Shown here: piece by piece, positions 1 through 11,200 of the stretch
Position numbering within the stretch: position 1 is the first letter of the stretch
Layout of the letters: the number at the start of each line of letters is the position of its first letter
DNA from: Trichostrongylus colubriformis
Lineage: Eukaryota > Nematoda > Chromadorea > Rhabditida > Trichostrongylidae
Direction: 5' to 3'
Length of the DNA: 64,000 nucleotides
NCBI GenBank assembly: GCA_963978905.1
Contig: OZ022261.1
Span: 8,061,992-8,125,991, forward strand
Made by a program: the position numbers and the translations under genes
Notes under the pieces: model-generated
What the model was told of the DNA's origin: nothing
Seen by the model: the letters and a program-made list of their open reading frames with translations, nothing else
The model's database searches: none

Positions 1-101
1 GATTGTGCCTTGCTTCGTCCATCGCGAATTGGTCGCGCGCGAAGAAACGCGGCGGCCGCAGGCCTTGGTGACCTCGACCTGGTTCGAGTGTCCTGGTCTA
101 C

Positions 102-2229
102 GACAACAATGAAATTGTCCAATCAATGAGAGCACCATAGACTAAATACAGTCAAGCCTGGGGCATAATATGAGCACATGGCTGCATGAATTCAACGCGC
201 ATGGGCACTTGTGGCCAGTACATGCATTGTTAACTTCATGCAAATGAATGTAAATGAATGTGTGAAGTAGAACTTGTCAAATACGACTTACGCGGACAAA
301 TTATTGCCGGTATAAGTACGTCCAACTTGGACTCCATTATTTTGTTCAACGTCGAAGAATCAGTAATTATTCGTTGCAATAAACGTCCAGGGCTATTACG
401 TTCTTCATCAAAGTACGCACAACCGTGACGCATAATCTGAGTTTCGCAAAGAAATGTATCATTCTTCGTTTCCATGAACAGATAATTTATTACCAACCTT
501 TCTGAACATAGTACTTCTCAGGCATGAACAGAATCCATGTCCATACAGAGCAATGAATAGCCTCTGGAAAATGTACTTGAAAGCGCCTATTCATCACATC
601 TCAAAACATGAAACCTACACCAAGCGCTTCGAATATGGTTTTGATGATAATCAATGCTGTGTAGACAGCTGCTACGATAAATATCTGCTCATTGCGGTCT
701 TCTGCTGGAGCAATCGCGATCTTAAATAAAGATTCAGTCGGCTGAATTGTCAATGCCCATCACCTCATATGTGTCACAGCAAATTCATGGGTGTATATCG
801 TTAGGTCAGGATTTCGCATTGCGGCGTGCACCCGCAGCCCCATCAGCGCGAGTTGCTGCAGCCGTTGGGTTTTCTCAGGACGCAGTGGGCTGACACCGTG
901 GGAGTCCCTTAAACAAACAGCCTGTTTTCCATATGATCGCTAAGCGTTTGTACCTGCTTACATGTCGTACATAAAAAGAACTGATAGTAAACCACAAGTA
1001 AAAGTAGCAGTAACCATAACATAATAACAATCCTATTCAGTAAATAATTGATTCAAGAATAAAACTTTGAAGGAAGATGTACACAATCACGGGCGAATTA
1101 GACAACTCGCAGCGCCGCATCGTTCGTTGCGTGCGACCGCGCGGAATCCTGACCAAACGATATACACCCAAAATTTGTTCCGAATCACACCCCGACACCA
1201 ACATATTGGTCACTGTACGCTGGAAGGGCAGTGCTGTGGATGAAGGGAATGCATTTGCCTCTGTTTCCATATGGCACTACTCTAGCCTTTGCAATGGGAA
1301 CACAAGACACCGAAGTAGGCTTCTTGTAATTACCGGGTATGTATGTCAAGAGAATCGCCCAAGAGGAATCTCGGCGCACGGAACATGAAGCGCGGGCAAC
1401 TGTCCATCTATGTAGGTGAGGTCCACCCAAAGCATCCACTCCTATGTGACGGGCGTTCTCGTAGATGCCCTACCACGTCTCCGGTATCCGAGACCATGGG
1501 TAGAACAGTGGCCTTCCCTCGGTCCATAATATCATACGTATCGTTTCCGCTGCTCCTTAACTGTTCAAAATCATAACTTAAGGGGCAACTGGTAATTGTA
1601 TGGTTGCGGGACGCCCCTAGCGCATCGACCGAGCAATTGTCTTGACCACCTCTGAAACAACGCTTGCGAGTAGCCGTACCTGGAGAATGATACCATGCTA
1701 TATGTTTAATATAAGTAGGTGCTAAAAGGTTTTGATCTCTAGGGATCGCTTTTTCGCATCCGAAAAATGGAGAGGCAGCGCGAAGACCAAGCTGTAAGGG
1801 CGTCCATGCTTTGCGCCAGCAGCGCGTGGCTGCGTTCACAAGCAGCAAAGCAGAGTGGCGCAGGGGAGGGCAGAGACGACGCAAGCAACGGATGAGGATA
1901 CACAGACAGAGACGCAGAGATCACACCCACGCTCCGCCCTCGGCACCGCATAGTATGAACGTGGCCCAAGACAGTCTGGAGATTGTAGCCTGTGAAAGAG
2001 GAGCGGCCATCCAATGAGAAATGGCTAAGGTGAACATGATTTCGCTGCTACCTTCAATGAAAAAAGTACAACTCACCTCAAGCACCGAGGCAACTTCGAA
2101 GCAAATAAGTAAATAGAATAATGCTCGGATGATAGTAGTCGGAATAGCGCCAGCGAGTAACGAAAAACCTTCACGATAACTGGCAATAACTTTCCAAACA
2201 GCATTGAGGTTGGTAGATTTTCCAGGTAG
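102..2229 (-). other. P-glycoprotein second transmembrane domain, first part
   Basis: Exon 2229-2077 carries the lead-in ([14 protein letters not shown]) and TM7. Exon 741-619 carries the external loop and TM8 ([20 protein letters not shown]). Exon 563-498 gives [11 protein letters not shown]. Exon 436-292 gives [20 protein letters not shown], which matches the conserved first intracellular loop of TMD2 (basic residue, Y/W-F-D, then G-x-L). A 40-base exon at 141-102 reads [12 protein letters not shown], fitting the start of TM9 with correct phase, but it is short and tentative. The gene continues to the left of base 1. Introns here hold repeat elements at 1797-1966, 2318-2513 and 2561-2666. 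Confidence 0.85.
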
Positions 2230-5200
2230 CTAAATGAATGTACAATACTGCAGTCATTCTTATTCGTAAAATAGGCATGCAAAAACCCAAGCATTTTTGG
2301 TGGCGACGCGGCGCAGTCTTTAAAGGCATATTCCGCGTTCGCTATGGGTGGAGTAACCAATTGACTCTCCATTGGTTGTCCCGGTTCGAAGGCGGTCTCT
2401 CCTCGTCCTATTGCCTGCAGCGGGGCGTGGAGAGACCGCCTCCCAACCGCTGACAACCAATGGAGAGTCAATTGGTTACTCCACCCATAGCGAGCGCGGA
2501 ATATGCCTTTAAAAGCATCTTTTACGACAGTGGCTTATGGCCGCGATCACACTTTGGCAACACGGCGTGGCTGGTTCACAGGCAGCAAGGCATAGTGACA
2601 CGGCGGAGTTGTAGAAACGACATAGCCACGCCCTACTGCCAGCACCGCAAAGTATGAACGCCCTTATCGCTTCGCTGTCAGTAATGTGAGCGGTGGTTCT
2701 AAATTGCTAGCCAGTAAAGGGAGAACCTGGAAAAACGTGAAGTATTTGAGTTTGGGCTCTTTTTACTATCGTTGAATAGCCGCTATAGTGCGAATTCAGG
2801 TAGAATGAGAACAAATGGTTAGGAACGAGCGACAAGGGCGCAGGTCACGTTATTGCAATTGCTTCTATTGATTGCCTCTGATGTGCTCATTTGTCTAATC
2901 GCTGTTTGAGGACCTTGCGCCTTAGTGAGAAGCCCAATAAGCGAAAAGGATGCAATCTTGTAGGTGAGGCTACTTACGACAAAAAATCGCCTTGTGGCGC
3001 CACCAGTACGACTTGCGAATCGATTGCTCTAGGGAGCCCGGCAGAGCGTGGCTGCGTAACCTGTGCACTTCCACATGCCACACTGCCTCGCTTAAAGGCT
3101 GCCATGCCCTGCCACTGGCACCCGCACCCGCACCCTCGCCGCGGGCGGCCGCGCGATTTTTTGTCTTAAGTAGCCTTACCTCAATCTTGTTAGTCGGAAT
3201 CTCCTTAGAGTTTTATGAAGAGTTCAGTAAAAAAAATAGCCAACTTACATGATTTTCCACTTCTTCGTATTCAGGCATCACGTCTATTTCAATATCCATA
3301 CGTCCAACGTTGGAATACTTGTAATCGAGACGTTGTGAACGCTTCCTGCTCATGACTAGAAAAAGATAATCACTGGTTACTAGGATCTTCACAAGCATAA
3401 AGCCTACCAGGAAGTCTTTCCAGATCATGACTTAAGACTGAATACGATTTTCCCAGTTTTTTCTTCTGTCCTCCGAGCGAGCTTCTGTTCCAGGATCGTT
3501 TATGCTCTCCGGGAGTCTGTAATTTTATAAATACGCTTTATGTAATTTATCATGTAACTTCATATACACAGTAATAGGCCTTAAAAATTGAAAGAAACCC
3601 AAAAACAGGAAATTACTTTGAGCAGAGGTCATTTTCTCGGTTTGAATCCCTCGCTTTTTTTGCTTTGATATGTACTGAATTTAAGTATATAAACACGCGT
3701 CTTTTCGTACGAATACGAAGGGGCCACCCAAAGATCAAGCCTCAAAATGGAGAGAAGCAAGGCAAACTGCTTATCGCGCCAGTGGGCGTAGTCAGGTTTT
3801 TGCACCTCGTAGCATTAGTTACGTAAGTTTAAATCGTGAACGGGAAAGATGAGGATTCGAACGATATCGTGGTAAAAGAGGAATTCTGCTTAATCAAGTG
3901 CATTTACAGTAGGTGCACGCCCATCGGGAAGCAATTTGTAGCACAATGGACGATCTAGACGTCAGGTTGTTGACAACCCTGCTCTATTTATAACTTGCGA
4001 CCCAAGCGATTCCATTTTGTCGCGTAATTTAAACTACAGCAATGAAGTAAGCAAATGGTCGCCAGTAAAGGCTGAAGATTTATGAGTACAATCACGAAAG
4101 ATAATCCACAAAAGTTCTGAGAAATGATACCGCAACAATGATATTGGACATTTAAGTCAGCCAAGTTTTATACAAGATCGATTGATTCTATTTAAAAGAA
4201 TTTAGTCGAGCAGTAACCAAGCTCATAAATTTTAATTGGTCTCATGGAGTACGCATCAACATCTTTCATGGTCGTCAAAAAGCGATACTGATGATCTAAT
4301 TGGTTCATTTCATTTGTTGGCTAGAAAAAGCAAAATAAACAACCTTTAACTTAAAAAACCGCAAATCAACAAATTAGGAGTTGATAACCTGCAATTATTC
4401 AAATTACAATATACGTCTGGCCATGGCTGGCATTAGCGATGGTTTTATGAAGTTGTTTCGAATTCCTAATGTTTTAAAGCGTGCTAGAAAAAGTATCAGA
4501 AGCTAATTAGAATTGCCTGAGATATGACAGTGCTCATCAGCTCGGCCACAAGGCTCAAGGCAGTTCCCACGGTGATTTGAGTTTTCACCCGGTGAATGCC
4601 ATTTTTTAGTTAACTAAAATTTTAGTTAAACATTATACGATGCTTCTGCAGCAGAGAATTTCTTAGAAACGGCCTAGTTGTTCTCCAAAGTTGACATAAA
4701 TTTAGCTCGGCTTTTTGTCAATTTGGTTAGGAGGATATCGAACCTCTTGAACTCAGCGGAACGGATCTAGGCGCATCTAGAGTGAGAGCGAGCCACTTGG
4801 AGAGAGCGCAGACGAAAGCAGAAAAAGCGGATACTGTTTGCGCGCGAATTTCAAACAGACTTCAGTAAATGATCCATTCAATGATTGGACTGTTTTATCA
4901 AGCAAGGGAATCATGGCTTATACATGCTAGTTCATGTACTAGTTTCGCGTTTCAAACCATCTCCAAAAAAGCACTAATGAGGAGGCTGTTGCGAATAACA
5001 TAGAGAGAAGATTCGGCTGGAACGTGAAAAAGTAACTTCTCCCCTTATGGACAACTGTGACGATAACGGAGCGATGGGATGATATATTTTGAAACAAGCA
5101 CAAGTTTGTGAAGAGAAGTGGCCATGATGCCCGAAATAATGGGCTCACTTATTCAAGTAATATTTACCTATGTAGGCATACCTATATCAGCTGACTGCAC

Positions 5201-8200
5201 ATGCGCTTCGGTAATATTAATGGTCCTGGTGAGATAACATGACACTAGTAATAGACGGGCATCTTGATCTTTGGTGAAAACTGGTTGTTACCTATTTGTA
5301 TGCACTCTAGTTATGCGAGTTAACAGTCCGAAGTCGATACGAGAACGTCTGCGCGTTTCGAATTCCCTCCTTACAGCCGGTAAACATTTTTCGCAATAGT
5401 TGAATGATATGTTACGTCGGGAAAGAAACCCTTAGCGGCTGTAATTGGTTTTGTAGGTCTAAATAGCGATTCGACCAGAAAAGGTGAATTTTTTGTTGCT
5501 TCCATGACAAAGATAAAATTGCGCGGGGTGTAGGCGGGACTATCCGTAGCCCCATTGGTCCATCCATATTATCTATTGTGCAGGCGCTAAAGCATATTCA
5601 CGAATGGATAATTTTGATCTTAAGGTGAACGTTCCCGTCATAAACGGCAGATTTTGCCAAGGTGACAATTATTGGAGGGTAACGGTGAAGACAACAGTTC
5701 GGTTGCCGCTCTAATGGGTGTGGCCACATGTTTTCACCTTGTACGCACGACTTTCAGCTTATAACACTTGAATTTCGATGAGGAAGGGACAGTAGAATCT
5801 GTATGCTTGTTCAGTCCAGGTTTTGACCCCGTGGTCTGTTGCATGCAACTCGGAAACACTTTGCCGCGCGTTACCCCGCGTGCGAGGAGCCCGCCCTCCA
5901 AGCGATTCTCTTAACACGCATTTTGAACAGTTTTGTGGCTTGAAATACTATTTATTCTGGAAAAATTTGCTTAATACAATGCGAGCCATGGGCAAAACAC
6001 TCCTCTTGTACGAGACTCGAACCTTTAGGTTTATTTTTCGGTACCAGGCTTATCCATTACAGACAAGGCATGTCCATCCATACCCGCACTCCCGCTGCTT
6101 CTTATGAAAGCGCTTCGAATGGGCACATGTCCGAGGTAAAATGAGAACAAATAAAAAATTAAGCCAATGCGATAACATGATTCATATGGTTTGTCTCGAT
6201 CTCAAAACCTTTCATATGAACTAGGGAGTTCTTCTTGCAAGATTTTCCACAGGATCTGAATGCAGCGGTGTTCACTACAACATATTGAAAACTAAATATT
6301 ATTAGGTTGAACCATAATTTCTGTTACACTCTTTGGGAAAACTGTGGAAGCTTCTGGAATACTGGGTAGTGGGGGGTATATGAAGCGACTGAATAGGGCT
6401 ACTTATTAACACATTCCTGTTCTCTATAACTTCAACTAGCAGTGAATCTACGACAATTTCGCGAAAGGGGCGAAATTCACGAACACCGCCTCGGTTCCTC
6501 AGCATGCAAGGCCACTAACCGAATCAACCACTCGATGGACCCAGGTACTGTCTCTCATATGGCGGCAACCCGATGGCTCGATCGACTCAAATTGAAACAG
6601 AAAAATTTTCAAAAAATTGCACAGAGAAAAAAACTTCTTTTTAAAAATTTTTAAAAAATAGGGAACTGTTACCATCCAACACGACAGTCACTGCCGATCT
6701 CTACTGCAGGCAATTGGACACCGGAGCGGCAAAACTTACCGGAAAAATGAACCGAGACTTCTTCCTCCACGACAACGCTCGCCCACATGTGGCAAAGTTG
6801 ACGTGTCAAAGATCCAGGACCTTGGTTGGACAAAGCTCCCCCGTCCACCGTAATCTCCGGGCATGGCCCCAACTGACTACCACCTATTCCGATCTCTGAC
6901 CCACTTCCTCGACGGACGGCAGTTCAAAGATGATCTCAAAATCGACCTCCGATTTTCTTCGACCAGAAATCCCCAGACTTCAAAAGCCAGGCATCTATTA
7001 TCTCCCTATTCGCTGGCAATATATTGGTGATCATAATGGTACATATTTTGTTGACTGAAATTAGATACAAATTAAGAAAAATCAATTTGAAATTTTTCGT
7101 CATGTAACAGAAATTATGATTCGACCTAATAGTAACTAAGAGTTAAACTATACTAGTTGGGGTCGGTAGTATTCTCCAAGAGTGAGTGATACAGCCGGCA
7201 CGAGAGATGTTTTGTAAGGCGGTTGAACATGAGCCAATAAATCGATTCGTTGATCATTGTAAAGCTGCAATACAACGAATTACTAATGGATTTTCTTATA
7301 ATATGGGATACTGTAGAACGTACCCTTCGAAATCGCCCGTCTTCTTTGGCCAGAAGTTCATCTGGAGCGCCTTCTTCAATAATACGGCCTTCATCCATTA
7401 CGATTATACGATCACAGTTTTTCACAGCCGAAAGCCTTAAAAGCCCGTTTAGGAACGTTACACCTAGTATGGCTGACAGCCTGCGGAAGCAATTTTTAAA
7501 AGCACACTAAAGGTATCCGGAGACTATCCCGACTTGACTCATTCAGCGTTGGCGAGCGCGGGAGGAGCTGATGCGGCACCGCAACCGCGACCTGTGCGGC
7601 ATTTTCACCACAGGCGCGATGGAGAATCAAAACCGGAGATCAAGCCGCGTAACGCTGCATGGTCCCTTCTGCACCACATACACCAAGCTTCCCATCTTTA
7701 CTGATCGGCACCCGGTTAGTATCACAAAATGAAAACTCAATCTTGCATTTTTGCTAGTCTCGAAGGTATTGCATAGATTACATGAGAACTTCCTTATTAG
7801 CACGCTACAATCTCTTCAAAAGTCGCACTTGGGAAAATGAGATCTAATAGTAATTTTACTACCTGTTCCGAAAAGAGGGGATAGGTCTAGAATAAAAACT
7901 GGATTTTTAGTGTTTTGACGGTTGAAGCCTATAAATAATTTACCTGTGTGCAATTGTAATCGTTGTGAGACCCTCAGAAGCGAGATCGATAGCGTGTTGA
8001 ACCTCCTCTTCATGAAGGTTATCCAAAGCTGATGTGGCCTCATCAAAAAGCATCACAGTAGGTTTTCTGAAAACCACTCAATCACATTTTTGGTTTGCGA
8101 AGCACGCCCTGCTCCACCTTTGTAAAGGGCATTTTCAGGTCAAGAGATCTTGTTCTTTTCTATCTCACGCGTGAAAACAGGCTATGTTGAAGAAATTGGG

Positions 8201-11200
8201 TTTAACCACCAAAGTTCTTTGGGAGAACCATGTTGCCACTGTGACTGTGTCGCCATTAATAGCATTTGAACTTGCGCGCTTGCCTGATTCACGAGCCGCA
8301 CGCAGGATGTCTGCGACGCGGTTTTGATGATGTCGCGCCAGCCGCGTCACATGTGGATGGTTGGACAAGTAGTACCTACCTTATGACCGCCCTAGCAATG
8401 GCTACTCGTTGCTTTTGACCACCAGACAATTGTAGGCCTCTGCAAAACTCACATTATTTCACCGATGATTTTTGTGGGTATTAATTTATTTGAATTGATT
8501 CTAAAATAATTCAACACTGCAGATGCGTAACTTACCTATCGCCAACCCTTGTCCTCATTCCATCCGGTAAGGAACTGATAAATTGCCAGGCTCCCACCTT
8601 TCGAGCGGCATCATTGATTTCTTGCTGGAAAGGATTCTTACAGAAAAAAACTTGTTGCGCAGTGTTGTAGTTGTAGGGTCACGTAATTGTCCCACTGCCT
8701 TCGTTACCTAATACCGCGAACTCTTAATGGTACTGTACCCCATCATCTCTTGAAGTCGTTTGAAAATGAAAAATGCGTGCAGAACTGCGACACCGCAAAG
8801 TCATGAAGCTTGCTTGATATCAGAGAAAATCAACTGTGGAGGAAAGATCGGCTTTAACCAGAAAGTTATAGTTGAAAGAGACTGTGGTAACCGGTAGAAT
8901 AACCACTTTAAGCTAACGACTTGTCTGTTAAGTCTATTAAGTAATTCTTTGTGTCTATTAAGTTATTCTTTGTCTGAACCTGCGTGGCGTCAAGGCGACC
9001 GTATCGGATATTGTCACTGATAGTGCCATCGAATAACACGGGCTCCTGTGATACCAACGAACACATGCCTCGTAAATCATCAGGGCATAACGTTTTCAAA
9101 TTAGCACCGTCGAGCAGAATCTGGAAGTACGAGCATTTAATTCAGTATGCATTGAAGCGAGAACTGAGGAGAAAATTTATTTATATAAATTTGAATGCAT
9201 TAAGCACGCTGTATTGGTTTCCATCGAGACGAGAGATACATATTACAGTGTATTACATACAGTGTTAGGGGGAGTGTCGATGATGAGAACTCCTAAAAAT
9301 TACCCAAGTGAAATCTAGACGTCAAGAAGACTATAAGGAATTCTCGTTAAAAGCAGCGTTTTCGAGCACTGGAGCAGGCTTCTTTTCACGCGCCACTAAT
9401 TTTATCCCGTTCCGCGGGGAAGGGGCTTGTCTCTTGGGTTCTCCACCGTTTTATTCCGTTCTTTTTCATTACTAGCCCTTTAACTGTATTGCAGCACTGT
9501 TCGGTTATTCCGAATAAGGGATATCCATTGCTTTGCTCTTACAATCCTCCTTTCTCTCTAGCGCAATCCTCAAGTGGAGGGTCTCTTGAGTTTGTACACA
9601 GATCCACACTCACCGAACCGCTGTCAGGATCATAGAATCGAAGTAACAGCGCTGTGAGGGTGCTTTTTCCTGAACCACTAGCGCCGACCAGCGCGACTTT
9701 CTCACCAGCTTCGACATGGAATGTGATTCCTTTCAGCACCTGAAACAAAACGAGCATAAGTTCATTTGTCATAGTGAAATATTCTACACTGCATTATAGT
9801 GTTCTTGCCATAGTGAAATATTTTAAACTGCATTATTATTCTTGTATGTGGTAAGTACATGGTGTAGTAACAGGAGGCGCGCACTCCTACTCTCATGGTG
9901 CGGAGCGCAAATCACGCATCAACGCCCGCTCACACTAACCGAGCATTCCACTCTTCCAGTAGGGGATAGGAGAAGTTGTACCACGTCTGGGAGGTTAAAA
10001 GCACTGACTTGTACATGGCTGGCATCTCAAGTTATTGCATAGGCCAAATTGCATTCACCTGCCATTACGATTCTGATTGGAACTAGTGCACGACGCATCC
10101 CAACAAGGGACTGATCAATGCCGGGAACTTCATCTTTTATCCTTTTATTCTAGATTATAATTTTGTCATCCTGAAGTATGACTTCAAATTCACCTCGACG
10201 TCCGGTCTACTGGGATAGCTGAAGTGAATATCTCGAAAGTGAATGGCTCCTTTACCTGAAATGGAAGTCATTTTGTTGAACTGTTGAGAAAGAGTTAAGC
10301 TGACAAGTGTCTGAAAATTTCTGACCCATATATTTCATGCTTTGCCGGCGATATTTTGGTGGCGGTAAGCCTTTATGCGGATTGTCACCGCAAAAACCAT
10401 AATCACGTTCGATTTTTGGAGATTCGTCTGTAAAATCACTTAATTATCGCATCATCCAAATCGCAAGAGTCATAGAGGAATCGTGCACGGAAAATGAGTT
10501 CCTCTTACCCATATTCTTACGTTGTGTTTGCTTAATGAAGGCGCATGCGAAGTTTCACGCGAAAAACAAAAGGGGGTGGGGGACGGGGCCTTCGAGTAAG
10601 GCTAAGGCCGCGTTCATACTTTGCGCACCGACACCGGTAGCGGCGGTGTCAAAATCATGTGCTCGCCGCCGACCACAGCGGCATTCTGGTGACGCGCCCC
10701 GTTGCAAAACGTTTGACCCAACCTCATTGCAGTATGATGATCGTGGAGAATTCGAATTCGAAATTTGGCATAGTACCAATCTATGCATGATGAGCGTAGC
10801 GATAACCCACGAATGTGAATTCGATTCTCGGCATAGTGCCATACTATGCCAAACTCGAATTTGATTTCCTAGGGCTTGCCACGATCATCGTATTGTAGTG
10901 TGGTTGGGTCAAACATTTCACGAAACGAACGCGTCACCACGATGCCGCCGTAGTCGGCGGTGGGCACATGATTTTGACGCCGTCGCTGCTGGTGCCGGCG
11001 TCGGTGCGAAGTATGAACGCGGCACAAGTGCCCTGAACCGTCATCCGCCGCGCTCGGAGGCAGAGAGGGGACTGTTAATATAACTTTTTGTTCCCGCTTT
11101 CCGTCTTCAACGGCGAGCGACGACGGGGCAGAACACCCACTTGGACACCCCGCCCCGTTGTCCGCTACTTTGAGGAGCTTTATCTCAGCTAGATTCTCAC

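Larger units (their letters stand above)
6302..7129 (+). mobile_element. Degenerate mariner transposon inside a P-glycoprotein intron
   Basis: An 828-base element has near-perfect terminal inverted repeats. TTAGGTTGAACCATAATTTC begins at 6302. Its inverted partner ends at 7129 and differs at only two of the first 26 positions. TA sits on both sides (6300-6301 and 7130-7131), the target duplication expected for mariner. Inside are fragments of a mariner transposase on the plus strand, opposite to the host gene. A full-length mariner is about 1.3 kb, so roughly a third has been lost. The right end lies only 24 bases downstream of the donor of exon 7264-7154. Immobile by itself, but the ends could still be recognised by a related transposase. 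Confidence 0.93.
3249..7264 (-). other. P-glycoprotein linker between NBD1 and TMD2 (three exons)
   Basis: Three phase-compatible exons encode about 106 residues of cytoplasmic linker. They are 7264-7154 (starts [14 protein letters not shown], directly continuing the NBD1 end), 4320-4218 ([15 protein letters not shown]) and 3355-3249 ([15 protein letters not shown], then an acidic tail). The acceptors of the second and third exons are excellent (CTTTTTCTAG), and the phases 0, 1 and 0 fit exactly. The donor of the middle exon (GTTACT) is weak. The linker sequence is not conserved between family members, so support comes from position and splicing rather than motif. The intron between the first two exons is 2.8 kb and carries the mariner relic. 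Confidence 0.7.

Noticed and set aside
3630..3665. Possible tRNA end: GGTTTGAATCCC followed by a T run
   Set aside because: No A-box or acceptor stem upstream. A single B-box-like match is expected by chance.
10535..10864. 109-codon and opposite-strand 95-codon open frames
   Set aside because: Both lie in the left arm and centre of the long palindrome 10604-11023. Inverted repeats produce paired open frames by chance.
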